A DNA stretch of 64,000 nucleotides from DASQFQ01 sp963802905 (GCA_963802905.1 CAWDKH010000004.1:558001-622000); one strand, 5' to 3'; shown: positions 52,171 to 62,710, counted from the stretch's first letter. Translations and numbers: made by a program. The notes: generated from the sequence alone by a model not told the origin.

Positions 52171-53544
52171 ATGTCTTTCGATCTCGATCACGCACTCCGC
52201 TACCTCATCGCGTCCGAGGGCTCGGACCTCCACCTGAAGATTCCCTCGCCGCCGCTCGTTCGCCTTCACGGCAAGCTTGAGCCCATCCCTGGCCTCGAGC
52301 CCCTGTCCCCCGGGGACACGATCGGCGCGGTTCAGGAGATGCTCCAGGACCCGAACAAGCTCGCCGAGTTCGAGGCCGAGAACGAGGTCGACTTCTCCTA
52401 CTCGATGGAGGGCCTCGCGCGCTTCCGCGTCAACGCCTTCTACCAGCGCGGCACCGTCTCGGTCGTCATGCGCGCCATCCCCGTGAACATCAAGTCGGTC
52501 GAGGAGCTCAACCTCCCGTCCGTCATCTCCCGGCTCGCCGAGGAGGAGCGCGGGATCATCCTGCTCACCGGCACGACCGGCTCCGGCAAGTCGACCACGC
52601 TCGCGGCGATGATCGACCACATGAACCGGACGATGCACAAGCACATCGTCACGATCGAGGACCCGATCGAGTTCCTGCACCGCGACCGCAACTCGATCAT
52701 CAACCAGCGCGAGGTCGGCCAGGACACGGCGTCCTTCAAGCGCGCCCTGCGCCGCGTGCTGCGCCAGGATCCGGACACGATCCTGGTCGGCGAGATGCGC
52801 GACGAGGAGACGGTCCACACCGCCCTGTCGGCGGCTGAGACCGGCCACCTCGTGCTCTCGACGCTCCACACCGTGGACGCGCCCGAGTCGATCAACCGCA
52901 TCATCGACTTCTTCCCGCCCCACCAGCAGCAGCAGGCCCGCGCGATGATCGCCGGCACGCTCAAGGGCATCATCTCCCAGCGCCTCGTGCGCACCGCCGA
53001 CGGCAACGGCCGTGTCGCGACCTGCGAGATCATGGTCATGACCGGCCGCGTCCACGACATGATCATCGACCCGAAGCAGACGGGCATGCTCGGCGAGGTC
53101 GTGGCCGAGGGTGGCTACTACGGGATGCAGACGTTCGACCAGCACCTGCTGGAGCACCTGAACGCCGGCCGGATCACGTTGGAGGACGCCACGCGCGCCG
53201 CCTCCTCGCCGCACGACTTCAAGCTGATGGTCGCGGCGCAGGCGCGGATCCACCCGCGCTCGCACCCGAACAAGGGCGAGGGCAAGATCGAGGGCGCGCC
53301 CGCGGACTCGGTCCACGTGGCGGCCGCGCCGACCGACGCTTCGCCGGAGGCTCCGGCCCCGGCTCCCGCTGCTGCCGAGCAGGCCCCGGCGGCTCCCCCG
53401 GTTGCGCCCCCGGCGGTTCCGCCGGCGGCGCCTCCGGCGGCTCCCCCCGCCTTCTCGCAGCCGCCGGTGGCCCCGGCCGCGCCGCCCGCCCCCGCGGGCC
53501 CGCCGCCGTCGCCGTCCGCGCCGCCGCCCGGCATTCCTTCCTGA
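52171..53544 (+). CDS. pilT: type IV pilus retraction ATPase PilT
   Basis: 457 residues. Residues 1-355 are a canonical PilT: EGSDLHLKIPSPPLVRL, Walker A GTTGSGKSTTLAA, Asp box EDPIEFLH, Walker B DPDTILVGEMRDEETV, His box HLVLSTLHTVDA and the C-terminal retraction motif AIRNLIR replaced by a Pro/Ala-rich tail of about 100 residues (PAAPPVAPPAVPPAAPPA). The tail is unusual for PilT. It retracts type IV pili by hexameric ATP hydrolysis. No other pilus genes are in the window. A terminator follows. Confidence 0.94.
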   Translation: MSFDLDHALRYLIASEGSDLHLKIPSPPLVRLHGKLEPIPGLEPLSPGDTIGAVQEMLQDPNKLAEFEAENEVDFSYSMEGLARFRVNAFYQRGTVSVVMRAIPVNIKSVEELNLPSVISRLAEEERGIILLTGTTGSGKSTTLAAMIDHMNRTMHKHIVTIEDPIEFLHRDRNSIINQREVGQDTASFKRALRRVLRQDPDTILVGEMRDEETVHTALSAAETGHLVLSTLHTVDAPESINRIIDFFPPHQQQQARAMIAGTLKGIISQRLVRTADGNGRVATCEIMVMTGRVHDMIIDPKQTGMLGEVVAEGGYYGMQTFDQHLLEHLNAGRITLEDATRAASSPHDFKLMVAAQARIHPRSHPNKGEGKIEGAPADSVHVAAAPTDASPEAPAPAPAAAEQAPAAPPVAPPAVPPAAPPAAPPAFSQPPVAPAAPPAPAGPPPSPSAPPPGIPS

Positions 53545-53559
53545 ACCGCTTGACTCACC

Positions 53560-53594
53560 AGCGCCCGGCCGACAAGGTTCGGGCGCTTCTCTTT
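53560..53594 (+). terminator. intrinsic terminator after pilT
   Basis: AGCGCCCG (53560-53567) and CGGGCGCT (53580-53587) form a perfect 8-bp stem, followed by TCTCTTT. It ends pilT transcription and separates it from the AIM24 gene. Confidence 0.8.
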
Positions 53595-53617
53595 AACCCA
53601 CGAAAGGACCTGCTCCG

Positions 53618-54331
53618 GTGCAGACGACCCTCGCGCAGTTCAACGAGACCCAGTCCACGGAGGCCTTTGCGCTTCAGAACTCGAAGCTGCTGAAGGTCTC
53701 GCTCGACCAGGTCACGATCCAGGCGAAGCTCGGCTCGATGGTCGCCTACCAGGGCGACGTCACGTTCGAGCACGCCGGTTCGGGCGGTCTCGGCCGCATG
53801 CTCAAGAAGGCGGTGAGCGGCGAGGGCACTTCGCTCATGCGGATGACGGGCTCGGGCGAGGTCTTCCTCGCCGACCAGGCCCAGGACATCCACCTGATCT
53901 ACCTCGAGAACGACACGATCACGGTAAATGGGCCGAACCTGCTCGCGTTCGATGCGGGCATCGACTGGGACATCCACCGCCTGTCGGGCGGCGCCGCGGG
54001 CGCGATGGCGGGTGGCCTGTTCAACATGGGCCTCACCGGCACGGGCTGGGTGGCGATCCTCTCCGACGGTCCGCCGGTGCTGCTCAACGTCGCGCAGGCA
54101 CCGACCTTCGCCGACGCGCAGGCCGCGATCACGTGGTCCTCGGGGGTCACCGTGGGCCTGAAGACCGACTTCAAGATGAAGAACCTGGTCGGTCGCGGCT
54201 CGGGCGAGTCGATTCAGCTCGCGTTCCAGGGCCAGGGCTGGGCGCTGGTGCAGCCCTCCGAGGGCCGCATCGTGCCGGTCGCGAGCGGAGGGTCCGGCGG
54301 CGGCGGGCTCGGGAACCTGCTCGGCGGCTGA
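53618..54331 (+). CDS. AIM24 (DUF124) family protein
   Basis: 237 residues from a GTG with GAAAGGA upstream. MVAYQGDVTFEHAGSGG, GEVFLADQAQDIHLIYLE and DGPPVLLNV-type stretches mark the AIM24 fold (beta-sandwich trimers), close to the tryptophan RNA-binding-attenuator fold. Bacterial members have unknown function, in yeast Aim24 acts in mitochondrial membrane organisation. It ends in a Gly-rich tail. Convergent with the HxlR gene (5-bp gap). Confidence 0.93.
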   Translation: MQTTLAQFNETQSTEAFALQNSKLLKVSLDQVTIQAKLGSMVAYQGDVTFEHAGSGGLGRMLKKAVSGEGTSLMRMTGSGEVFLADQAQDIHLIYLENDTITVNGPNLLAFDAGIDWDIHRLSGGAAGAMAGGLFNMGLTGTGWVAILSDGPPVLLNVAQAPTFADAQAAITWSSGVTVGLKTDFKMKNLVGRGSGESIQLAFQGQGWALVQPSEGRIVPVASGGSGGGGLGNLLGG

Positions 54332-54336
54332 GAGCC

Positions 54337-54774
54337 TCAGACGTGGATGACCTCGTCCTCAGCGTCGGGGTCATCCACCGTCTGCTCGCACGCGGGGCAC
54401 CACCAGCGCGCCTCGAGCGCGGTGCCGCACGCGGCATGCCGCAGCGGCTCGCCGCCGCCGGCGCTGCGCGCACCCCAGTCCGCGAGCAGCCGCAGCGCAC
54501 CTCCGAGCTCGCGCCCTGAGTCGCTGAGCTCGTAGACGAACCGCGGCGGCCGGTCGGAGTACGGCCGCGCGACGATCAGCGCATGCTCGGTGAGGGCCTT
54601 CAGCCGCGCGGAGAGGACGTTGGGAGCGATCCCGTTGAGCTCCTCCTGCAGCTCGTTGAAGCGCTTCGGCGCTTCGAGCAGCGCGGCGATGGCGAGGAGG
54701 GTCCAGCGGTCGCCGACCTGGGCGAGCGCGTCGGCGAGCGGGGAGGGGGGTGCGGCTTGGCGGGGCTTGCGCAT
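54337..54774 (-). CDS. HxlR-type transcriptional regulator with zinc-ribbon tail
   Basis: 145 residues. The winged helix has ADALAQVGDRWTLLAIAALL, RFNELQEELNGIAPNVLSARL and YELSDSGRELGGAL as in HxlR proteins. The redox/aldehyde-sensing Cys just before the first helix is replaced by Ser (SPLADAL). The C-terminal HAACGTALEARWWCPACEQ has three cysteines and a His that may bind zinc, unusual for the family. ATG 54774 chosen; the upstream GTG would add six residues. It is divergent from the HtrA-like gene across R3. Confidence 0.85.
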   Translation of the reverse strand: MRKPRQAAPPSPLADALAQVGDRWTLLAIAALLEAPKRFNELQEELNGIAPNVLSARLKALTEHALIVARPYSDRPPRFVYELSDSGRELGGALRLLADWGARSAGGGEPLRHAACGTALEARWWCPACEQTVDDPDAEDEVIHV

Positions 54775-54812
54775 GCTCGGTGAGTGTGGCACCGGCGCGC
54801 GGCGCCGCCGGG

Positions 54813-54946
54813 AACGTCAACGGCGGCTGGGTAGGGGCGGGTTCGGGGCGGGTGTGGTCACGTTGGTGGCGACTATTCCGACCAAAGTGACCACACCCCC
54901 GCCACCAGCACCCGAACCCTCCCCCTCACCAGCCGCCGTTGACGTT
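54813..54946. repeat. long hairpin repeat R3 (type A core)
   Basis: Outer arms AACGTCAACGGCGGCTGG (54813-54830) and its perfect 18-bp complement (54929-54946). The inner core GTGTGGTCAC...AAGTGACCACAC (54853-54896) matches R2. It lies between two divergent genes, so unlike the other copies it separates promoters. Confidence 0.9.
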
Positions 54947-54959
54947 TTGATACGTTGCG

Positions 54960-54976
54960 ACTTGCAATTCGCAAGT
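54960..54976. promoter_or_regulatory. ACTTGC-N5-GCAAGT operator dyad
   Basis: A perfect 6+5+6 inverted repeat (ACTTGC-AATTC-GCAAGT) 20 bp before the HtrA-like start. HxlR-family regulators bind ACTT...AAGT dyads. A related 6+5+6 dyad lies at 55872-55888. Confidence 0.65.
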
Positions 54977-54996
54977 GACTCCGAGAGGCGCTGAAA

Positions 54997-55881
54997 ATGT
55001 CGGTCATCCAGGAACTTCAAGACGCGGTCGCAGGTGCCGCCGAAACCGTCGGGCCCTCCGTCGTCGGCCTCGGCCGTGGCTGGGGCCGGGGCTCCGGCGT
55101 GGTCACGGCGAGCGGCGTCGTGCTCACCAACGCGCACGTCCTCCGTGGCGAGGAGGTGGCGGTCGCGTTCGCCGACGGCCGCACCGAGCACGGCCGGGTC
55201 GCCGGCCTGGACGCTGACCTCGACCTCGCGGCGATCGCCGTCGACACCGGCGATGCGCCGGCGGTCGCGTGGGATCCCGAGCGCCCGGGCGCGGTCGGCA
55301 TCGGCGAGCCGGTGTTCGCGCTCGCCAACCCCGGCGGCCGCGGCCTCCGCGTGACGTTCGGCATGGTCTCGGCGACCGGCCGCAGCTTCCGCGGCCCGCG
55401 TGGGCGGCGCATCGGCGGCTCGCTCGAGCACAGCGCTCCGCTGCCGCGCGGCTCCTCCGGCGGCCCGCTGGTCGATGCGCAGCACCGCCTGCTCGGCCTG
55501 AACTCGATCCGGATCGAGGGCGGGCTGATCCTCGCGCTCCCCGCCGACGCGGCCATGCAGCGCCGGGCGGAGGCACTGGCGTCGGGGTCGGCCGCGGAGC
55601 GGCCGCGCCTCGGAATCGCCATCGCGCCCGCGCGAGCCGCGCGGAGGATGCGCGCGGCGGTGGGGCTCCCGGAGCGGGAAGGGCTGCTCGTGCGCGGAGT
55701 CGTGGAGGACAGCCCTGCGGGCAAGGCCGGCCTGCAGCGAGGCGATCTGCTCGTGAGCATCAACGGGACCCCGCTGTCTTCCGTCGATGCGCTGTTCGAT
55801 GCCCTCGAGAGCGGCGGCGAGCTGACGCTCGGTGTGTTGCGCGGCACGGAGGAGCGCGAGGTCGCAATCTCACTTCAGTAG
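54997..55881 (+). CDS. HtrA-like trypsin-family serine protease with PDZ domain, no signal peptide
   Basis: 294 residues. Catalytic His47 (TNAHVL), Asp76 (DLDLAAI) and Ser154 (RGSSGGPLVD) form the chymotrypsin triad; GLLVRGVVEDSPAGKAGLQRGD is the PDZ domain (about 205-292). No signal peptide or membrane span is found, unlike most DegP/HtrA proteins, so it is predicted cytoplasmic or membrane-peripheral. It lies between two HxlR regulators and two matching dyads, which suggests HxlR control. It degrades or senses damaged proteins in the family at large. Confidence 0.9.
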   Translation: MSVIQELQDAVAGAAETVGPSVVGLGRGWGRGSGVVTASGVVLTNAHVLRGEEVAVAFADGRTEHGRVAGLDADLDLAAIAVDTGDAPAVAWDPERPGAVGIGEPVFALANPGGRGLRVTFGMVSATGRSFRGPRGRRIGGSLEHSAPLPRGSSGGPLVDAQHRLLGLNSIRIEGGLILALPADAAMQRRAEALASGSAAERPRLGIAIAPARAARRMRAAVGLPEREGLLVRGVVEDSPAGKAGLQRGDLLVSINGTPLSSVDALFDALESGGELTLGVLRGTEEREVAISLQ

Positions 55882-55888
55882 TTGAAGT
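55872..55888. promoter_or_regulatory. ACTTCA-N5-TGAAGT operator dyad
   Basis: A perfect 6+5+6 inverted repeat spanning the stop of the HtrA-like gene (TAG at 55879-55881), 12 bp before the HxlR-fusion start. Its geometry equals the dyad at 54960-54976. Likely an autoregulatory HxlR site. Confidence 0.65.
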
Positions 55889-55899
55889 CTTGAGCTAGA

Positions 55900-57579
55900 A
55901 TGGCCTTCGTGCCCAATTCCGATTGCCCCGTCTGCCGGACCGCCGACATCGTCTGCGGCAAGTGGACGCTCCTCGTGATCCGCGACCTGGCCGACGGCAC
56001 CTGCCGCTTCGGCGAGCTCGAGCGCTCGCTCGAGGGGATCTCCCCGCGGACGCTCAGCCTGCGCCTGCGCTCGCTCGAGGAGGAGGGCATCGTCGCCCGC
56101 CAGACGTTCCCCGAGGTCCCGCCGCGCGTCGAGTACGAGCTGACCGAGAAGGGCCGCGCGCTCGTCCCGATCATCGAGTCGATGCGCAGCTACGGCACCG
56201 AATGGCTCGGCGCGACCGGCTCGTGCGCCGAGGCGCCGGAGCCCGGGGCACTCGCCCCGATCGTCGCTTCGTGGCCTAGCACACCCTCCGGACTGCAACT
56301 CCGCGTGCGCGCGAGAGGAGCGCGCCCCGCGGCGCAGAACCCGCAGCGCATGCACAACCGCGCGCTGCACGACACCCTGGCCGCGTTCGTGGAGGAGGCC
56401 GCCTGGCAGCTCGCCGAGGAGGTCGCCGCGGGCGCGGAGGTTCCGTTCGAGCTGATCGAGCAGGGCCGCGCCTCGGCGCCCCTGTACTGCTATCGGCCGC
56501 TCACCGACCGCTTCATCGCCGAGCACCTCGGGATGCTCGAGCGGCTCCCGTCCTACCCCGCCGCCCGGCAGAGCCTCTCCACGCTGCCCAACCTCGGCGC
56601 CTACCTGATCAAGCGCGGGCGCCGCGCGCCCGCCGCTGACCGCCGCGCTCAGGGCGACTCGGCGCTCGAGGCGTTCATGACCGCGCTGTGGGGTGACGCC
56701 ACCGACTTCGTCTACGACCACGAGCGCTTCGCGCAGGTCTACGGCGAGCTCGAGGAGGCGGTCTACGACGGCTGCTCGCTCAGCGTCGTGCTCGCGCCCG
56801 TCGAGGGCCTCGTGATCGACAGCGAGGAGGTCTCGCTCGGCGACGGCCTCGCGCTGGTCCGCGGCGCGACGCTGCTCAACACGCCGACCGACCTGCACGG
56901 CGACGACTACGCGACGATCGCCGTCCTGCACCTCGAGTCCGCCCCCGGCGAGTCGCCCGCGCTCGAGCAGGCCGGCCGCCGGCTGCGGCGGCTGCAGACC
57001 GCGCTGCGGCTGTGGGACGACAGCGAGCCGTCGCTCGCCCCGATCGCCTGGGCCCGCACGGACGGCGGCCCGTGGCTGTCGGTGCCGCTCTCCACCGGCC
57101 TGCGCCGCATGGACGGCGACTGCCTCCTCTCGCCCGAGGAGGAGGACCCGCTGCGCGCGTTCTGCGCCCTGATCGCCCGCCGCACCCCCCGGGCGGGCGA
57201 GCTGGCGTGGGCGCTGCGCCGGTTCGAGCTGGGCTGCGAGCGCTCGTCGCCGTGGGAGGCCCTCTCGGACTGGCTGCTCGCGGCGCGCGCGCTGCTCGGC
57301 GAAGGCGAGCGCATGTGCGACCGCCTCGCGGCGATCTGCGCGGCGCCCGAGGAGCGCGACGGGCTGGCCCGCCGCCTGCGCGACACCGTCGGGCTCGAGC
57401 GCGTCGCGATCGCCGGCCGCCTGGACCCGGGGCTCGAGGCGCACGTGGAGGAGCTCGGCTCGCACCTGCGGGCGATCCTCCGCGACGTCCTCTGCGGCCA
57501 CCTCGACCCGGCGCTGCGCACGCTCGCCGACGGCCTGCTCGCCAGCGCCGAGCAGCCCGCAGAGCCGACCGCCTTCTAA
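55900..57579 (+). CDS. HxlR regulator fused to a large uncharacterised domain
   Basis: 559 residues. Residues 1-110 form an HxlR winged helix with the conserved redox-type Cys in SDCPVCRTADIVCGKWTLLV, then FGELERSLEGISPRTLSLRL and YELTEKGRALVPII. After a Pro/Arg-rich linker (115-150), a 400-residue helical domain starts at MHNRALHDTLAAFVEEAAWQ (56350) and continues with FIAEHLGMLERLPSYPAARQ and WGDATDFVYDHERFAQVYGE. I recall this second part as a stand-alone actinobacterial protein, so the two may be a true fusion or two genes merged by a lost stop. ATG 55900 or GTG 55909 could be the start. Confidence 0.75.
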   Translation: MAFVPNSDCPVCRTADIVCGKWTLLVIRDLADGTCRFGELERSLEGISPRTLSLRLRSLEEEGIVARQTFPEVPPRVEYELTEKGRALVPIIESMRSYGTEWLGATGSCAEAPEPGALAPIVASWPSTPSGLQLRVRARGARPAAQNPQRMHNRALHDTLAAFVEEAAWQLAEEVAAGAEVPFELIEQGRASAPLYCYRPLTDRFIAEHLGMLERLPSYPAARQSLSTLPNLGAYLIKRGRRAPAADRRAQGDSALEAFMTALWGDATDFVYDHERFAQVYGELEEAVYDGCSLSVVLAPVEGLVIDSEEVSLGDGLALVRGATLLNTPTDLHGDDYATIAVLHLESAPGESPALEQAGRRLRRLQTALRLWDDSEPSLAPIAWARTDGGPWLSVPLSTGLRRMDGDCLLSPEEEDPLRAFCALIARRTPRAGELAWALRRFELGCERSSPWEALSDWLLAARALLGEGERMCDRLAAICAAPEERDGLARRLRDTVGLERVAIAGRLDPGLEAHVEELGSHLRAILRDVLCGHLDPALRTLADGLLASAEQPAEPTAF

Positions 57580-57587
57580 GCGCGGAC

Positions 57588-57735
57588 GAACGTCAACGGC
57601 GGCTGGGTAGGGGTCGGGTTCGAGCGGCCGCGGCGGGCACGAATGTCATCTCGAGGGCGGTAATGCGCCCTCGAGATGACATTCGTGGGCTGCACGGCAC
57701 CCGGACCCACTCCTCAATGCCAGCCGTTGACCTTC
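57588..57735. repeat. long hairpin repeat R4 (type B core)
   Basis: Left outer region AACGTCAACGGCGGCTGGG begins at 57589; the right end CCAGCCGTTGACCTTCG is less perfect (one 3-bp gap). The inner hairpin is perfect: CACGAATGTCATCTCGAGGG and CG (57638-57659) against the complement (57666-57687) with a GTAATG loop. It lies between two convergent genes, like R1. Confidence 0.9.
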
Positions 57736-57740
57736 GTCGG

Positions 57741-58841
57741 TCAATCCGCGAACAGATGGGCTCGCACCTGTGCGAGCCCATCGATGTCGTGCACGTCGTC
57801 CTCGAGCTCGGGGATGCGGATCGTCGGCGGCGACCGCAGCTCCGCCTCGAGGTAGTCGATCGCCGCGTGGTCGCGCGCGGCCAGCGCGGCCTGGTCGTGG
57901 GCGGAGTCGGCGACCCGCTCGGCGAGCGCCTCGCCGAGCTCCTCGACCAGCTCTGGCGGAACCTCGCCGTTCGTCTCCGTCGCCGCGTGCACGCGGTTGA
58001 CGACCATGCCGCCGAACGGCATCCCCGCCTCGCGCAGCTTGCGGTGGAAGAAGATCGCCTCCTCGACCGGGTCGTGCTGGGGTGAGGTGACGATCAGGAA
58101 CGTCGTCGCCGGGTCCTCCAGCAGCGCGCCGACGCGCTCCGCCCGCTCGGTGAAGCCGTCGATCAGCCCGCCGAGCGAGCGGAAGAAGACGGAGAGGTCC
58201 TCGAGCAGGTCGACGCCAGTAACGCGCTTGAGCACCGAGAACACCATGCCGGTCCCGCGCCCGATGATCTTGCCGCCGAGCCCCGCGGGCCGGAGGAAGA
58301 TCCGGATCGCGCGGCCCTGGAAGAAGCCGGTCAGGCGCCCGGGCGCGTCGAGGAAGTCGAGCGCGTTGCGCGACGGCGGCGTGTCGAGCACCAGCAGGTC
58401 GTAGTCACCCTCCTGGTCGAGCTCGAACAGCTTCGCGATCGCGGTGAACTCCTGCGAGCCGGCGACCGCGCTCGAGAGCTGCTGGTAGATCCGGTTGTCG
58501 AAGATCTCGTCGCGGGTGGCGGCGTCGGGCGCGAGCCGCTCGATGACCTCGTCGAAGGTGCGCTTCGCGTCGAGCATCATCGCCCACAGCTCGCCCTCCA
58601 TCTCGATGCCGTGGGGCGCGAAGCGCTCCGGGTCGACGAGGACGGGCTCGTTGCCGAGCTCGGTCATCCCCAGCGCGTTCGCGAGCCGCTTCGCCGGGTC
58701 GATGGTGACCACCGCGACCTTCATCCCCTGCGCGGCCATGCCCATCGCGAGCGCCGCCGACGTCGTCGTCTTCCCGACGCCGCCGGAGCCCGCGCAGATG
58801 ACGATGCGCTTGCCCTCGAGGAGCGGAACGACCGATGTCAT
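57741..58841 (-). CDS. ArsA/Get3-family ATPase
   Basis: 366 residues, a single nucleotide-binding unit. The deviant Walker A loop is GSGGVGKTTTSAALAMGMA; VAVVTIDPAKRLANALG (switch I Asp-Pro) and LLVLDTPPSRNALDFL follow. Eukaryotic Get3 inserts tail-anchored proteins; bacterial ArsA drives arsenite pumps. No arsenic genes are near, and actinobacterial ArsA pairs usually sit near WhiB genes, absent here. A tail-anchored protein is encoded elsewhere in this window (45758-46513), but a link is speculative. Confidence 0.92.
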   Translation of the reverse strand: MTSVVPLLEGKRIVICAGSGGVGKTTTSAALAMGMAAQGMKVAVVTIDPAKRLANALGMTELGNEPVLVDPERFAPHGIEMEGELWAMMLDAKRTFDEVIERLAPDAATRDEIFDNRIYQQLSSAVAGSQEFTAIAKLFELDQEGDYDLLVLDTPPSRNALDFLDAPGRLTGFFQGRAIRIFLRPAGLGGKIIGRGTGMVFSVLKRVTGVDLLEDLSVFFRSLGGLIDGFTERAERVGALLEDPATTFLIVTSPQHDPVEEAIFFHRKLREAGMPFGGMVVNRVHAATETNGEVPPELVEELGEALAERVADSAHDQAALAARDHAAIDYLEAELRSPPTIRIPELEDDVHDIDGLAQVRAHLFAD

Positions 58842-58860
58842 CGCCGTGACAAACGCCGCG

Positions 58861-59487
58861 TCAAATAAGACCTTCGCGCACGGCGTGCGCGACGGCCTGC
58901 GAGCGGCTGCGGGCGTTGAGCTTGGTCACCACGTCGTGCAGGACGTTCTTCACCGTCCGCTCCGAGTAGGAGAGCTCGAGGGCGACCTCGCGGGTCGGGT
59001 GACCCTGCGCGATCAGCGCGAGCACCTGCTGCTCGCGCTCGGTCAGGCGGGCGAGCGTCGGGCGGCCGTTGAGGCCCTCGGCCGTGACGCCCTTGAGGAG
59101 GTTGCCGAGCAGGTCCGGCGCCATCACGCCGGTCCCGCTGGCGGCGGCCTGGACAGCGGCGGCGAGCGCGTCCGGCGTCAGCGTGTCCTTGCGGAGGAAG
59201 CCGACTGCGCCCGCCTGCAGGGCTGCGAGCACGGAATCGTCGCTCGGCTCCGACGTGCACACGAGCACGCGCGCGCCTGTGGCCTCCGTGACCGCGCCGA
59301 CGAAATCCTGTCCGCCCGGAACGGCCACCTCGAGCAGCACGAGTTCCGATGCGAACAAATCTGGGTGCTCCCACGCCTCGCGAATGGATTCGGCGTCGGC
59401 AACGTCTTCTACCCCAGGCAGCACTTCGAGACAGGCGGTGAGCCCCCGCCGGTAGATCGTGTGGGGATCGAGTACGAAGAGCTTCAC
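58861..59487 (-). CDS. LuxR/NarL-type response regulator with Glu at the phospho-acceptor site
   Basis: 208 residues from GTG 59487. The receiver has KLFVLDPHTIYRRGL (one acidic residue of the usual pair), ELVLLEVAVPGG where Glu53 stands at the phosphorylation Asp position, Thr in VCTSEPSD and Lys in GFLRKDT. The C-terminal LuxR helix-turn-helix is intact (LTEREQQVLALIAQGHPTRE, then LSYSERTVKNVLHDVVTKL). Glu mimics phospho-Asp, so it may be constitutively active. Divergent from the STPK gene. Confidence 0.9.
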   Translation of the reverse strand: MKLFVLDPHTIYRRGLTACLEVLPGVEDVADAESIREAWEHPDLFASELVLLEVAVPGGQDFVGAVTEATGARVLVCTSEPSDDSVLAALQAGAVGFLRKDTLTPDALAAAVQAAASGTGVMAPDLLGNLLKGVTAEGLNGRPTLARLTEREQQVLALIAQGHPTREVALELSYSERTVKNVLHDVVTKLNARSRSQAVAHAVREGLI

Positions 59488-59551
59488 GTTGACCGCGCTA
59501 AAGCGCTGAGGCGATACTAAGGCCGACGCAGACCCGTGGGCAAGGAGCACG

Positions 59552-62131
<2,580 letters not shown>

Positions 62132-62136
62132 AGGTG

Positions 62137-62156
62137 GGGTGAGCCCATTCACCCCA
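62137..62156 (+). terminator. hairpin after STPK gene
   Basis: GGGGTGA-GCCCAT-TCACCCC is a perfect 7-bp stem just after the kinase stop. No T-run follows; it is possibly a weak or factor-assisted terminator. Confidence 0.4.
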
Positions 62157-62228
62157 ACAGCCCCCTTCCCGAACGTAGGACGCGCGCTACAAATCCCTAA
62201 AAGCGCGAGAAAGTAGAGCCCAAGCACC

Positions 62229-62657
62229 ATGGAACCCCGCACAATCGCTATCGGACTGATCGCCGTCGTCGCCGCCTTCGGCGCCGCGTTCGGCATCTCG
62301 AGCTCCGGTGGCGGAGGCAAGACCGCCACGGCGGGCGCCGGCACGAAGGCCGAGACGATCAAGGTCGTGGCCCCGGCCGCGGTGGCCGGCGTCGAGGTCG
62401 GTGGCACGCTGCCCGCCCTCAAGGCCGAGAAGAAGGCCAAGAAGAAGGCCGCGAAGAAGCCGTCGACGACGTCGAACTCGTCGGCCCCGTCGACCAACAA
62501 CTCGACGACCGAGACGCAGCAGCCGACGACGCAGCAGCCGACAACGCAGCAGCCGACGACACAGCAGCCGACGACGCAGCAGCCCAGCACGCCCAAGCCC
62601 AGCACGCCGAAGCCGAACAACGACGGCCCGGTGTCCGGCGGCGGCGAGGACGGCTAG
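62229..62657 (+). CDS. hypothetical protein with TTQQP tandem repeats
   Basis: 142 residues. An N-terminal hydrophobic segment (TIAIGLIAVVAAFGAAFGI) acts as signal anchor. A Lys/Ala-rich stretch (AEKKAKKKAAKKPS) precedes about five tandem TTQQP units, two STPKP units and an acidic Gly-rich tail. Such repeats are typical of glycosylated cell-wall spacers. Function unknown. It follows the kinase gene by 97 bp and is closed by a strong terminator. Confidence 0.7.
   Translation: MEPRTIAIGLIAVVAAFGAAFGISSSGGGGKTATAGAGTKAETIKVVAPAAVAGVEVGGTLPALKAEKKAKKKAAKKPSTTSNSSAPSTNNSTTETQQPTTQQPTTQQPTTQQPTTQQPSTPKPSTPKPNNDGPVSGGGEDG
62514..62584 (+). repeat. 15-bp coding tandem repeats
   Basis: About 4.7 copies of ACGCAGCAGCCGACG (with a few substitutions) encode TTQQP. 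The copies can vary in number by slippage. Confidence 0.85.
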
Positions 62658-62679
62658 CCCTCACCCAAGCTGTGACGAG

Positions 62680-62710
62680 CGGCCCGGCTTCGGCCGGGCC
62701 GTTCTTCGTT
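62680..62710 (+). terminator. intrinsic terminator between convergent genes
   Basis: CGGCCCGGC-TTCG-GCCGGGCCG is a perfect 9-bp stem with a stable TTCG loop, followed by TTCTTCGTT. It ends the TTQQP-protein transcript. Confidence 0.8.

Noticed and set aside
55870..57501. Minus-strand open frame opposite the HxlR fusion gene
   Set aside because: Antisense low-complexity frame; the plus strand has clear HxlR motifs.
62514..62584. Possible short CRISPR-like array
   Set aside because: The 15-bp units are contiguous and in coding frame (TTQQP), so they are protein tandem repeats.
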